This document shows positions 26,658 to 36,881 of a stretch of DNA of 64,000 bases, one piece after another (positions within the stretch are counted from its first letter, which is position 1; every line of letters starts with the position of its first letter). The DNA is from Butyrivibrio fibrisolvens 16/4 (GTDB lineage Bacteria > Bacillota > Clostridia > Lachnospirales > Lachnospiraceae), in assembly GCA_000209815.1 (NCBI GenBank), contig FP929036.1:2946650-3010649 (forward strand). Direction: 5' to 3'. The notes below the pieces were generated by a model. It was given only the letters and a program-made list of their open reading frames with translations, did not search any database and was not told the origin of the DNA. Both the position numbers and the translations under genes were made by a program.

Positions 26658-27677
26658 CTATCTAGGACTATTATCCTGCCATACAGGATTGCCATCTTCA
26701 TCGTCAACAAATACGTTCTCTGCTGCAATACCGCCAACAATTAGGTTACCGTTTGATTCGTTTTCAAAAGCAGCTTCTTTTGTTTCGTCTGCTACGATTG
26801 TTATATCCGTTACTGTGTCTTTTCCATCCACTGGCTTGTAGCTTGCGCCTGAGTATGTTTCCTTTACTGTAACAACTGCTGTTGCCGGGAACTCTACATC
26901 AAGAAGTCTTTCTGCCGTGTGACTGTTTGCGAATTCCTGTGCTGTGAAATCAAGCTTATATACATTGTTGATTACTTCCTTGCCATCTAAAACTGCCTTT
27001 ACCTCGTAAACGAAGCTTGCATCTCCAAGATTTACATTGTAATTCTTAAGTGTCTTTACTATCTTTAGCTTTCCAATTCTTGGTGTATCGCTGGCCTTAA
27101 GCTTAAATGTCACATTATAATTCCACTCATCTGAACCTTCGCCTGTAGTAATATATGTACTTTCTGGAGCGAGAATCACATAAGGAGTGAATTCATACAG
27201 GTATCTGTCATCAGTGGCATCCTCAGGAACATATAGATACAGGCCGGCTTCTGAAAGTGGTGCTATTGCTCTGCTTTCTCCCTCACCTCTGTTGATAGTA
27301 AGTGTTTTTACTTCTGTAGCATTAGCTGATGCTGTAACAGCTTTGCTTACTATCTCTGACTTGATTGTATCAACAGTTGGCTTGTTTCCTAACACTGCAA
27401 GATTAACTCCGGAATTTTCAAATCCTTCTGCCAAAGTCAGGTCTCCTGTTTCGCTCATTTTAGCAACCTTATATAATTTGATGGTTACAGTGCCCTGATA
27501 CTTTGTAGCGAATGTTGAACCATCTGCGTTATCAACCTCCGCTGTTATTTTCACTGGCTTTGAAAGATCAACTCTTTCTGCAGCCTTCAGGCACTGGGCT
27601 CCAACTCCTACGATACATAGGGCTAAAGCTAAACATATTCCCATCAGACCTTTTTTTCTTAAATTTAACTTAATCAC
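26658..27677 (-). CDS. Secreted Cna-B/DUF5979-like pilin-type protein without LPXTG (cluster A)
   Basis: The start is GTG 27677 behind AAGGGAG. The 339-residue protein has a signal peptide, an N-terminal domain shared with the minor pilin at 36040-36858 (GTVTIKLYKVAKM; GLYLYVPEDATDDRYLYEFTPYVILAP in parts), and a C-terminal DUF5979-like domain (GKLKIVKTL start; TVKETYSGASY; AFENE). It ends in an acidic tail with no sorting signal or membrane helix. Its C-terminal domain matches the end of the cluster B adhesin at 47296. How it is held on the cell is unclear. Confidence 0.7.
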   Translation of the reverse strand: MIKLNLRKKGLMGICLALALCIVGVGAQCLKAAERVDLSKPVKITAEVDNADGSTFATKYQGTVTIKLYKVAKMSETGDLTLAEGFENSGVNLAVLGNKPTVDTIKSEIVSKAVTASANATEVKTLTINRGEGESRAIAPLSEAGLYLYVPEDATDDRYLYEFTPYVILAPESTYITTGEGSDEWNYNVTFKLKASDTPRIGKLKIVKTLKNYNVNLGDASFVYEVKAVLDGKEVINNVYKLDFTAQEFANSHTAERLLDVEFPATAVVTVKETYSGASYKPVDGKDTVTDITIVADETKEAAFENESNGNLIVGGIAAENVFVDDEDGNPVWQDNSPR

Positions 27678-27787
27678 TGGCGACTCCCTTCCAAGCCACT
27701 AGGCCTTCATACATTATTACTAACCACTAACCTACATCACCTAGAAGAATGCATCATTTAAATGCCCTCTTCTTGTTGATGTATTTC

Positions 27788-27833
27788 GGATTATCTCCCC
27801 GCCGTCGTACCAACGGCGACGGGGAAACAATCC
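27788..27833 (-). other. GC-rich hairpin after the cluster A pilin gene
   Basis: Nested pairings GGATT/AATCC (27788-27792, 27829-27833), CCCCG/CGGGG (27797-27801, 27820-27824) and CCGT/ACGG form a strong structure within a 163-bp gap. There is no T-run. It could protect pilin mRNA or partly stop transcription before the minor genes. The rest of the gap shows nothing else. Confidence 0.45.
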
Positions 27834-27840
27834 TTATATC

Positions 27841-29265
27841 CTACTTAATGGATTTGTTCTTCTTATTTTTGTTGATGAAGTATAATGCTGCTGCAATACT
27901 CATAAACAATACTCCAAGTCCTGTGAAAGCTGCTGTACCGCTACCACCTGTAAATGGAAGTTGGATAAGTGTTGTATCACCAAGACTTCCTGTAGCCTTC
28001 TGCTCCTCAACTATAACATCATTTGATGTCTTTTCTGTTGTCCAGGTAAGTACGATAGGAGTGTCCTTTACAGAGTAACCTGTTGGTGCTGAGTACTCCT
28101 GTGCGGTGTACTGAATATCGCTTTCTTCATCGTAATCACGATCGAAACCATAAGCTTTTGCCTTACCATACTCATCTGTTGTAATCTTTGAAGCTGCTTC
28201 GATTGTGTCTACCCAGCCTGTTAACTTACCATCCTTATCAAGTGTTGCGTATTTGTCTCCCTTAAGGATTACAAACTGTGCACCTGCAAGTGGCTTATTA
28301 TTTTCGTTGAGCTTTGTAATTTCAACTTCACCAGTTACTACTTTGAAAGTAGATGGTGTTCCATTGTGTCCCCAGTAATTAGGAATCGCTTCATTGTCCA
28401 TTACCAATGCTGTAATGTTTGCAGAATATGTAAGGATGATTTCCTTGCCTGCGTTTGCATTATCATTTGTAATAAACTGATCTAAAGGAATAATGCAGCT
28501 TTCTGTGCCATCTGCATTTGTGATTACATCAACTTCGATTGTTCCTGCAGTACTTCCCATTGTATAGCCAACAGACATCTTATTATTTGTTGCCTTATAC
28601 TTACCACCTGTTAATGTATCTTTAATACTTACTAAATATCCTGTTGTTTCATCTGCTACAGCTCCTGCTGGAACGTATGGCATTACTGTTTTTACTGTGT
28701 AAACAACATCTTCTGTCTGCTCGATAAATGTTACCTCAGATGTCTTTTCAATCTGATTCTTCTGCATCTTTGCATTTACAAGTGCATTTGTAAGTTTACC
28801 TACGCCATTATTGTCAAAATCGAAACCTACGTAAGCAATCATGTTCTTGTAAATATATTCGCCAGAAGTATCTGTTGCCTGAATGAGATATAATCCAGCT
28901 TCAGTAACTGTAATAACATTTCCGTTTACTCCAGTAGTATTATCGCAAGTAAGATTAGCGAAGGCATCCAATCTGGCACTTTCACTGGCATCCTTATAAG
29001 CTTCGATAGGATCCTGGTCAGATGCTGTCTTAAGGGAATTGAAAGCTGCTTTAACATCAGCGTTATCAACTATCTCCCAACCGCCTGTATCAGTATTTCT
29101 TAAAATCTGCATATAAGCAATTGTTGCGCCCTGAGTCAAATTCTGAACTGTAATTGTTACTGTCTCTTCAATGGTATCTGTTTCTGAAGCAGCTGCTGTA
29201 ATGGTCATTGCAAACATCATAACCATTGCCAGAGCAAGTGCTAAAATTTTTCTTACTCTCTTCAT
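27841..29265 (-). CDS. Major pilin-type LPFTG surface protein (cluster A)
   Basis: The 474-residue protein has a signal peptide (to about 27), an N-terminal pilin domain, a middle domain, and a SpaA/Cna-B domain (GEVEITKLNENNKPLAGAQF, then the E-box YTAQEYSAPTGY). The anchor is QLPFTGGSG plus a hydrophobic helix and KNKKNK. The E-box Glu and domain Lys residues suggest internal isopeptide bonds. It lies 12 bp after the VWA adhesin gene. No class C sortase is in this cluster; the pair at 36882-38631 could polymerize it. Confidence 0.88.
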   Translation of the reverse strand: MKRVRKILALALAMVMMFAMTITAAASETDTIEETVTITVQNLTQGATIAYMQILRNTDTGGWEIVDNADVKAAFNSLKTASDQDPIEAYKDASESARLDAFANLTCDNTTGVNGNVITVTEAGLYLIQATDTSGEYIYKNMIAYVGFDFDNNGVGKLTNALVNAKMQKNQIEKTSEVTFIEQTEDVVYTVKTVMPYVPAGAVADETTGYLVSIKDTLTGGKYKATNNKMSVGYTMGSTAGTIEVDVITNADGTESCIIPLDQFITNDNANAGKEIILTYSANITALVMDNEAIPNYWGHNGTPSTFKVVTGEVEITKLNENNKPLAGAQFVILKGDKYATLDKDGKLTGWVDTIEAASKITTDEYGKAKAYGFDRDYDEESDIQYTAQEYSAPTGYSVKDTPIVLTWTTEKTSNDVIVEEQKATGSLGDTTLIQLPFTGGSGTAAFTGLGVLFMSIAAALYFINKNKKNKSIK

Positions 29266-29277
29266 AGGTTTACCTCC

Positions 29278-32200
29278 TTATTCGATGAACCATTTACTAA
29301 CGGTGTACTCTAACCTTTTTCTGTTTCTGTAGAATAGGAATACTGATGTAAGCATCATCATAATTCCACCTACTGTTGTTACGTAAATTCCTCTTCCACC
29401 TGTCTGTGGTAAGACATATGCCTCACCCTTCTTGAAGTTCTTGTAGTAGAAGGTGTAAGTAACTTCATTTCTGTTTTTCAGCTGTGGCTGAACCACGATT
29501 GTTTCGTGTGCTGTTCCATCAGCATCGTAAGGTGTTATTGTAGGTACGTTTTCTTCATCAAGTGCTATCTTCCAATACTCCCCTGTATTGATGTAGCCAA
29601 GTGGTGTTGCGGTTTCTTTAATTACATATTCAGCGTTTGGTTCAATTTCATCCTTGTTCCAAATAATAAGTCCTTCTTGTCCTTCCTGATTTGTACTAGA
29701 GCCTGTAGTGTATGTAGCATTTGTATCAACCTTAATCATTTCAAATGCTGCATTGCTAAGTCTCTGTCCAGCCTCTCCATTTTCATCTGTCTTGTAGATT
29801 TCCCAAGAATTCTTAAAGTGAACTGGTACTACTGGCTTAGGGAATAATTCTTCTTCACCATCAACACCTAAGAATGTAAAGGTTGTACGAGCATATTTAC
29901 CATTTTCACTACTGTCATTGGTGTAGAATCCAGGTTTAAGTGAAGAAATCTGATTTGTTGAAATTTCCTCTCCCTCATCCTCTGGTCTTTCTTCACCTGT
30001 ATCATTATTGTAGTGATCTGTTAAATCATCACCTACATCTGGATAAGTCTGGTTATTGAAATAATATTCATAAGCTGAATCAGTAGGTTCAATCTTGAAC
30101 TTAACTGAATACTCATAACCTTTGTCCAGATAATAATCATTAGGGAAATCTAATATAACCTTATCTCCTTGAATTTCTGCTTCCAGCTTAACTCCTGAAC
30201 CATCAGGTATTGTGTATGTAGCTTTTTCAGACATTACACCATTTTCATCAATACGACCATCTGTCCAGTAGCTTGCGTCGTTTGTAAGTGACTGACCATC
30301 TTTGCTAACGTTTATGTAGAAAATGCTGTTTGGTGTAAACTTAACATTGCTGCTTAGCTTATCTACCATCACTACATTGTTAGCATATGCTTTAACTGGC
30401 TCACCTGGAACTGTTGCACCTGTATGGATTGTTGAAATAACACCTGCAAGGCCTTCCAATGTATTACTTACATCTGTAATGTCGATATTGTAAGCAGCCT
30501 TATGATCTGCTGGCGCTGTATTGTGATTCTTCAAGTTATTAAGAATCGTTTCTCCTTCAATGTAATTATTTGTTGCAGTATATCTACCATTTCTGTAGGT
30601 GTAATATCTTACAGATTCCAAACCAATTCCTATTGCGTAGAAGTAATCACACTTTAAATTTTCAGCAGCTGTATAAGATGCATTCTCAATTTGAGATGTG
30701 AAATAACTTCCGTTACCGTGCAGATCATTTCCTACACCTGAACCATAGTATGTTGGCTGACCATCTGTAAGGAATAAGACAATCTTCTTTGCATTTGGTC
30801 TGTCTGACTCTGGCTGCTTCTTCTCAAACTCCTTTTGAGCTAAGTCCATACCGGCCTGATAATTTGTTCCTCGTCCAATATCTACATTATTATCTTCATT
30901 GATGGCTGTTGTTACATACTGTTTAACATTTGATGTATTTAACCATCCACCACCTCTTACAGCAGCTCTTGTTGCAAAATCGATAACCTCCCATTTAGCA
31001 TCTACATCTTCTTTTTCTGCTATGTTATCAATCATATTATCAACAGCTGATTTTAAGAGCTGAATTCTAGTTTTGTCGCCATGCGTTTCTGTCATTGAAT
31101 GTGACTTATCAATTAAAACGATAATATCAACATTAAGCTTATCTACCTGTACGATATCTTCCTCTTCATTGATTCGAGGTGTAGTTTCTTCATAAGGACC
31201 TTTAAACTTAATTGTTAAACTGTATTTATCCTGTGATTTTCCGTTTTTCTAATATCCTCTACAAACTTACTTGCTGTAGCCTTCTTATAATCTGACTCGA
31301 ACAATGTAGTTTCGCAGTTCTTAAACTTTATTTCTTTTGTAGCATCATTAGTTACTTGAATCTCAACTGTTCTATCCTCATTGTAGTCATAATCGTATGT
31401 CTCAACTTTTTCTTCTCCGTCGAAGATCTGAGTAGTGAACAATGTTGGATAATCTTTAAATTCGTATGTATCTGGGCTCTTTCTAATACCTGTTTCTGAT
31501 ATTACATATTCGCCAGCAGTTACAGTTAAGAACGATGCTGTCTCACCTGTGTGGAGAGTAAATTCTCCATTTGTGTTAGTAGTAAGTTGTGTATTTCCTA
31601 TCTTATAAGCGGCATCACCAATCGCTGCGCCATTCTTATCTGTTAATTTGAAAATATATTCTGCATCGTTATCTGTTGATGCTGAACCTGTAGCTACTTT
31701 CTTAACTTTTAATAAAACATCCTCTCTGTAATAAAGCTTAACTACTACTTTTGCTGCACTACTTGATGTAGAGAAAGGTACGTTAGCAACTGATGTATTA
31801 CCTCCATTAAAGAAATCTAGTGAATAGCTATATCCCTGGTAAGTTGAACCTGATCTCTTAGGCTTCCAGGTCTTTACCTCTACTTCACTGTTATTGTTAA
31901 CATATACAGCCTTTACATATTTGTATCCTGCTATTTCTTTTCCAGCTAAAGTTTTAATATCTGTAGCAGTAAGATTATTCTGATCAACTGTTGCTGAAGC
32001 AGGTGTGATAGTTGGCTGTGTAGCAAGCTCTTCTCCATCAGAACCTACATATTTGAAATCTACTGTAATTTTTCTGGTTGTATTGCCTGCCGACCAGGTA
32101 ATGATGTAGGTTGAGAAGCTGTCATTTGTAAATACCGCTTCCATAACTGAAACACTGCTGTTAAGGGCTATGTTTGCATCACCTGATGTTGATAAGTTTT

Positions 32201-33061
32201 CAAGCTTTGATGTTGTTGAATCAATGTGCATCAACTCAACATCAATTTTTCTTGCTTCTGCAAGCACCTCATCATTAACTGGATTAACTGCTTCCTTATA
32301 GCTCATCGAAACTGTTACATCACCGTCAGGTTCTTTTTCTTCTCCAGTTTCAATATCTATGAAGCTAATGTCGTAAGCCAGGAATCCGATTACATCTTTT
32401 TGCTTTCCTCAGATTTCTCGTCTAACTTCTTAATGACTTCTTCAAAGGCTTCCTTTGTTTCTTCAACGCCTTCCTTAACTGGTACAACCTTAAGGTCTGC
32501 ATTTTCAGGAACTGCTCCGGAAACTGTTACGATCACTTCTTCGTCTTCGTAAACAAGTACTGGATCTGGAAGTCTTTCATATCCACAGTAGATGCAAGTT
32601 CCTTCTTCGTCGTACTCACAAGTCTCTGTGTACTCTTCCATATCGCACTCTTCACATTTAACTGTATGAGTGCCGTCCTTATTAGAGGTGTAGATGAGTT
32701 TGTGTTCACAGGTTTCTTCTTCAGGATCAGTTTCTTCTAATTCTTCTGATTCATCTGCCCCTTCGGATTCTTCCGTGTCATCTTCATCAGACGGTTCTTT
32801 CACCTCATCCCCTTCTGGGATTTCTGCCCCCTCTTCTGATTCCTCATCAATAAGGGCTGTCTCCTCATCAGGATTTGGAAGCTGCTGATCTGATTCAGAA
32901 TCTGGTTCTGCTAAATCAGCAGCTTCATCGGTGACCTCTACAGATTCATCAGCAACTGGAATTTCTTCTAATTCTGCAAATGCTGATGCTGACATTGTCA
33001 AATATAAAGCTGCGATAATGCTTAATGAGATAATTCTATTGAATAAAGATTTTCTTTTCAT
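29278..33061 (-). pseudogene. Large VWA-domain pilus tip adhesin with LPQTG, two frameshifts
   Basis: Restoring single A residues near 32396 and 31248 gives one 1261-residue protein. It has a signal peptide, an acidic low-complexity region, a Cys-rich C-x-x-C segment (about 140-185), Cna-B-like domains, and a von Willebrand A domain whose MIDAS reads DKSHS with FLTDGQPT further on. A SpaA domain (ETATPLGYINTGEYWKI) precedes the anchor LPQTGGRG, a helix and basic residues. This layout matches sortase-pilus tip adhesins. The start ATG 33061 fits the signal peptide. It heads cluster A, under a TTGCCA-repeat promoter. Confidence 0.85.
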
Positions 33062-33168
33062 ATAATTCTTCCTCACTAAAACCAAAACACTGAATCAACA
33101 CCTTCTCAAAAACTGTTTCAAATGGTACGGTACGTAACTCCGTTATTCGAAATAATTTTTGTAAGGGT

Positions 33169-33228
33169 AGAATATCATTTATTTTGTGACAAATCTGTGA
33201 ACTGGCACGAGTTGTCAGATAGTGGCAA
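33169..33228 (-). promoter_or_regulatory. Cluster A promoter with TTGCCA direct repeat
   Basis: On the minus strand TTGCCA (33223-33228) and GTGCCA (33203-33208) are exactly 20 bp apart. A -10-like TATTCT (33169-33174) lies 28 bp downstream. The start codon is 142 bp from the nearer half-site. The same layout occurs at 43936 and 50370. Confidence 0.6.
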
Positions 33229-33338
33229 GAACTGTTATAAATAGATATACAACTTGTGAAATGACTGTGAAAAACATTACTATGTAATTTTTTCACTACA
33301 AAATAGGTTTGAGAATTTTTGAGAATCTAAGATTGGAA

Positions 33339-33620
33339 TTATCGCAAGAAGTCTGGGAATGCGCTTGTCCTCGTCTTCTTGCGATAAATTCTTGCTGATT
33401 TTGATTGAAATTTATCGCAGCACTCCCCGAGAGCCCGCATTTCTCCGTTGGCTTGCGATAAATGTCTGCTGATTTTGATTAATATTTATCGCAAACCAAC
33501 GACAATATGCTGCTTCACAGACTTCTTGTGATAAATTCTTGAGATTTTGGCTTGATTTTTGGTTGTGACTTATCACAGCACCCCACTTGAGGCCGCATTC
33601 CTCCGTTTCCTTGCGATAAA
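33339..33620. repeat. Array 1: four 49-52-bp palindromic repeats
   Basis: Units lie at 33339-33387, 33411-33462, 33485-33535 and 33569-33620. Each is bounded by TTATCGCAA-like and TTGCGATAA-like ends. Unit 1 has a perfect 13-bp stem and a 23-nt loop. Loops differ but share pieces with array 2. Spacers are 22-33 bp and partly alike. The array ends 21 bp from the stop of the nuclease-like gene. Confidence 0.8.
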
Positions 33621-33641
33621 CCAGTAAATCATTATATTTAT

Positions 33642-34382
33642 CTACAACTTCATAAGTACTAGTGCTGCTTCAGCTTCTGAATAAGTAAATGGATTATGCC
33701 TAGTTTCAAAAGTAAAAATCACATTCTTTCCTGGCACCAATCCATACTCATAATATGTCTTCATTTTATTAAAGGCAGCCCTGGCATAATCTGCATCATC
33801 CATCTTTCCAAAATGCTCCCAATAAACTATTTCATTCGTATTAGGATTAATCAAGGTGAAATCAGGATAATATGTCTGCTTTCCTATCACTAGCTCACTT
33901 TCGTATCTAAACATAATTCCATAATTATTCAATACCATATCAATAAACGCCTCTGATTTGGAACGCACTTTATGTCCTGAAGGGCATGGTACATTACACT
34001 GCTCTGTATAATGAGGATTAGTCTTATAATCTTGATTCTCCCAATCTGCTACTACATTAGAAATATTTTTCCTAAGTAATTCTTGATAACTCTCATCCTG
34101 TAAAAATTTTTCAAATTTCTTCTGGGCAGTATTCTGACTTAAAAGCTGACTTTCTAAGTTTCCTTTCGTTTCAAGCAAATAATTTTTCTTTAACAAATAG
34201 TATTTCTTCATTGCAAGTTTTTCCGCTAAAGTTCTATTTGCCTTTGACAAATACTGCCTTGCCTGCCCATTAATATAATACCATCTGTATGAACCATTAT
34301 TGGTGTAGGCTTTTAATTCTCCTGGCGGTAAAATCTCAAGAGCTTTTTCTATTTCTAATAATTCTTTTTCAATATTATTCAA
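33642..34382 (-). CDS. PD-(D/E)XK nuclease-like protein of unknown role
   Basis: The 246-residue protein has a helical N-terminal half and a C-terminal half that fits a PD-(D/E)XK nuclease fold: RSKSEAFIDMVLNNYGIMF (conserved Glu), YYPDFTLINP (Asp), then YWEHFGKMDD, where Glu-His may replace Glu-x-Lys, and a C-terminal VIFTFETRHNPF. The closing QARQYLSKANRTLAEKLA is a helix near residue 40. It is flanked by two arrays of palindromic repeats. No methylase or helicase partner is nearby. Function is not known. Confidence 0.65.
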   Translation of the reverse strand: MNNIEKELLEIEKALEILPPGELKAYTNNGSYRWYYINGQARQYLSKANRTLAEKLAMKKYYLLKKNYLLETKGNLESQLLSQNTAQKKFEKFLQDESYQELLRKNISNVVADWENQDYKTNPHYTEQCNVPCPSGHKVRSKSEAFIDMVLNNYGIMFRYESELVIGKQTYYPDFTLINPNTNEIVYWEHFGKMDDADYARAAFNKMKTYYEYGLVPGKNVIFTFETRHNPFTYSEAEAALVLMKL

Positions 34383-34793
34383 CTTATTTCTATAATACTT
34401 TTCTATAACTAATACTCCTTTATTCTAAATTACTATTCTATTTCTGTAACTGCATACTGACCAAACAATAAAATTGTCAGCAAGAATCATATTTTTTGTT
34501 GGATATGAAAATAAGTAAATCCTATTTCATAGTATTTACGTTTCCTATTTTCAGATGAATAAAAAGTAAACTTTTGGGGATCAATAAAGATTGAATGTTA
34601 GAATTGATATTCCAATAATTATATAAACTGTTAGTTATATTTGTATCGCGTTTGTAAAAAGACCAATGAATAATAACATATATTAAAATTTTGCACAACT
34701 ACATTTAACAAAGGGATGTAAATCTATTATATGAGGCCCCCTCTACATTGTTGTCAAGCATATATAACTTTTGCATTAACAATAATGCTCTTA
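34383..34793. other. 410-bp AT-rich gap without recognised features
   Basis: The stretch is upstream of the nuclease-like gene and must contain its promoter. Both strands lack coding frames with ribosome binding sites. The sequence is strongly AT-rich with no strong hairpin that I could see. Confidence 0.5.
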
Positions 34794-35065
34794 TTTATCG
34801 CAAAGCAATGATAACAAGCAGTTTCTCAGACTTTCTGTGATAATTTTTTACTAAATATAGCATAAAATTATCGCAAGATAATGGAGGAATGCAGGCTTAA
34901 GCGATGTGTTGCGATAAATATATTTCAAAATTGGGCATTTATTTATCGCAAGCCAACGACAGTATGCTGCTTCACAGTCCTCTTGCGATAAATTCTTGAG
35001 ATTATGACTTGATATTTATCGCAAGAAAACCTGGAAAGCGCTTGTCCTCGTCTTCTTGCGATAAA
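34794..35065. repeat. Array 2: four 51-bp palindromic repeats with 73-74-bp period
   Basis: Units lie at 34794-34844, 34868-34918, 34942-34992 and 35015-35065, with spacers of 22-23 bp. Ends are TTTATCGCAA and TTGCGATAAA, with some variants. Unit 7 (34942) is close to unit 3 of array 1, and unit 8 (35015) to unit 1, including the shared loop piece GCGCTTGTCCTCGTCTTC. The spacer TTCTTGAGATT recurs in both arrays. Confidence 0.8.
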
Positions 35066-35074
35066 TATAGAGAA

Positions 35075-35373
35075 TTATTTTAATTGAATTTTAGAAACAC
35101 CCCAGATGCAAAGCATAAGTATTAGTATCGCCAATAATGAACAAATAAAGGTTTCAACTTCGAAACTTCCTGTTCTAATAAAATCAATAACTGTTGGCAC
35201 CAATCCTATAATAATTATAAATGAGTGCTTCATTAAAAACTGAAAAAAGAAAGCTTCTTATTATCAGCATTAATAATATTTTTCAGGTTATTAATAAACT
35301 CAGTTTTAAATCCATTTCTAAAAAGCTTTCGATTACATTTTTTTCTAATTTGCTCATCAGTATTTTTTCCCAT
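35075..35373 (-). CDS. Small two-helix membrane protein, single frame break
   Basis: ATG 35373 is preceded by AGGAGA. The first half is basic (MGKNTDEQIRKKCNRKLFRN); adding one T in a T-run near 35250 opens the second half, which has two hydrophobic helices (HSFIIIIGLVPTVIDF; ICSLLAILILMLCIWGV). The total is about 99 residues. No family is recognised. It lies 23 bp after the flavodoxin gene on the same strand, so it may be cotranscribed with it. Confidence 0.55.
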
Positions 35374-35396
35374 TTCTGTCTCCTATAAACTTCGGT

Positions 35397-35843
35397 CTAC
35401 CATTCTTTTACATCTGCGGCTGAAAATACTAGCTTAGCATCCACAGATTCTGCTCCTTCAACATAAGGCTGAAGTTTCTCGGCGGTTTTGCCTATTTTGC
35501 TTCCACCAGAGGTGGCAAAAGCCATGACCTTCTTACCTGTCCAATTGTAGCCTTGGCAGAATGTGTTAATTACTCTAGGAGCTGCACCGTACCAAATAGG
35601 GAATCCAATATATACAGTGTCATACTGCTCAAAGTCATCGACCTTTCCCTGTACAGGAACGTCCTTCTTGCCGAACTGCTCTTTATTGCATCTGGCAAGT
35701 GGATTAGTCCATTTGATATCTGCTTTTGTATATGGTTCTACTGGAACAATCTCAAAAATATCTGCCTCAATCATTTCTGCAAATTCTTTTGCAACCTTAG
35801 CTGTTGTTCCTTCTGCACTAAAATAAGTCACTAATGTACTCAT
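35397..35843 (-). CDS. Flavodoxin-like protein
   Basis: The 148-residue protein has the FMN phosphate-loop region YFSAEGTTAKVAKEF near the start and the flavin-binding GFPIWYGAAPRVI and ATSGGSKIGKT further on. These match short flavodoxins/NADPH-FMN-type electron carriers in Clostridia. A TATAAT-like -10 lies at 35917-35922 upstream. It is isolated from redox partners. Confidence 0.9.
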   Translation of the reverse strand: MSTLVTYFSAEGTTAKVAKEFAEMIEADIFEIVPVEPYTKADIKWTNPLARCNKEQFGKKDVPVQGKVDDFEQYDTVYIGFPIWYGAAPRVINTFCQGYNWTGKKVMAFATSGGSKIGKTAEKLQPYVEGAESVDAKLVFSAADVKEW

Positions 35844-35988
35844 AATGTATTAACCTCCCTTATAATGCGCTACACTTTTGTTGCGATTAGTTTAGCACTT
35901 GTAGTTCTTTTTTCCAATTATACTTGGCAAAAATTCAGCTCTATAGTGGAAAATGTGAGAGATCCAGATACCTTGCGCACTATAAAAA

Positions 35989-36016
35989 GGAGCCCAAGTG
36001 TGAAACACTGAGCTCC
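35989..36016 (-). terminator. Terminator of the cluster B pilus operon
   Basis: GGAGC (35989-35993) pairs with GCTCC (36012-36016), with a continuing imperfect stem. On the minus strand it is followed by TTTTTAT. It lies 23 bp after the minor pilin stop. Confidence 0.65.
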
Positions 36017-36039
36017 ATAAAATCCTATTAATATTCATT

Positions 36040-36858
36040 TTATTGCTTGCTAGTATTCCTGTTATTGAAATACCAGATAATCATCCCCATACCAATGATA
36101 AAGGCTATTCCACAAAGAACTATAGGAAGTAGGCTGTCGCCAGTCTTTGGTCTTCCTCCAAAAAGAGGTACCTGTGAACCCATTTCAATTACATCTTCAT
36201 CAAACTCTATGATTTCCTCTGGATGCTTTGGTGTAGGGTCTTCTGGGATTGTTACCTCTATAGGTGTCTCAGAAGGCTTTAGGATAAAGCTGACATCATA
36301 TTTCCAGGTGTCATGTCCAGATGTTTTACCGCTGGCAATATACTCGCTACTAGGAGCGTAAATGATATATGGGATAAAGCTGTAATTATATTTTGCATCA
36401 GATGCTTCTCTTGGAATATAAAGATATATTCCAGCCCCGGCCTTTATGGATATAGTACCTGAGAAGCTGCCATTGTTTCTAGAAGCAGTAATACAATAAT
36501 CTGCTGCCTGTCCCTTTACTGCCGCAATGGCAGGACCGACAATCTTCTTTTCCACATCTGCAACCACAGGCTTATTAGATAGAACTGATAAATCTATATT
36601 TGCATCAGCATATCTAGATAAAAGCTGTGGGTTTCCTGCCTCGTCTAAATCTGCAATCTTATATAAATCTATATTAACTGTTCCATTATATGTTTTGCTA
36701 AATACAGAGGAATCATCCTCTCCTATCTGTGCTGTGATATTTATATTTGCGTTCTTATCTATATGAGTAGCAGCTGAAACATTACAAACTGCTGCACCAA
36801 AAACTACAACCGTAGTAGCAACAAGCACAATTGCCTTCTTGATTTTTTTCAATAACAT
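36040..36858 (-). CDS. Minor pilin/basal protein with PKTGDS sorting signal (cluster B)
   Basis: The 272-residue protein has a signal peptide (to about 29) and a beta-rich domain resembling the N-terminal half of the cluster A protein at 26658 (GTVNIDLYKIADL; GIYLYIPREASDAKYNYSF in parts). A Pro/Glu linker precedes VPLFGGRPKTGDS, a membrane helix and a short basic tail. RPKTG differs from the LPXTG of the pilins, so a class B-type sortase such as the fused enzyme may anchor it. It is last in the pilus operon. Confidence 0.78.
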   Translation of the reverse strand: MLLKKIKKAIVLVATTVVVFGAAVCNVSAATHIDKNANINITAQIGEDDSSVFSKTYNGTVNIDLYKIADLDEAGNPQLLSRYADANIDLSVLSNKPVVADVEKKIVGPAIAAVKGQAADYCITASRNNGSFSGTISIKAGAGIYLYIPREASDAKYNYSFIPYIIYAPSSEYIASGKTSGHDTWKYDVSFILKPSETPIEVTIPEDPTPKHPEEIIEFDEDVIEMGSQVPLFGGRPKTGDSLLPIVLCGIAFIIGMGMIIWYFNNRNTSKQ

Positions 36859-36881
36859 TTCTGAAAAATAACTCCCTTAGC

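Noticed and set aside
33339-35065. CRISPR array
   Set aside because: Spacing is regular, but the repeats are diverged palindromes, the spacers resemble each other, and no cas genes are present.
33339-35065. Integron attC sites or a type III toxin-antitoxin repeat RNA
   Set aside because: The ends lack the attC GTTRRRY/RYYYAAC boxes and no integron integrase is present. The adjacent protein does not resemble a ToxN-type RNase, and the repeats are palindromic rather than short tandem repeats.
35925-35930. TTGCCA operator upstream of the flavodoxin gene
   Set aside because: Only one half-site is present; nothing matches at 20 bp on either side.
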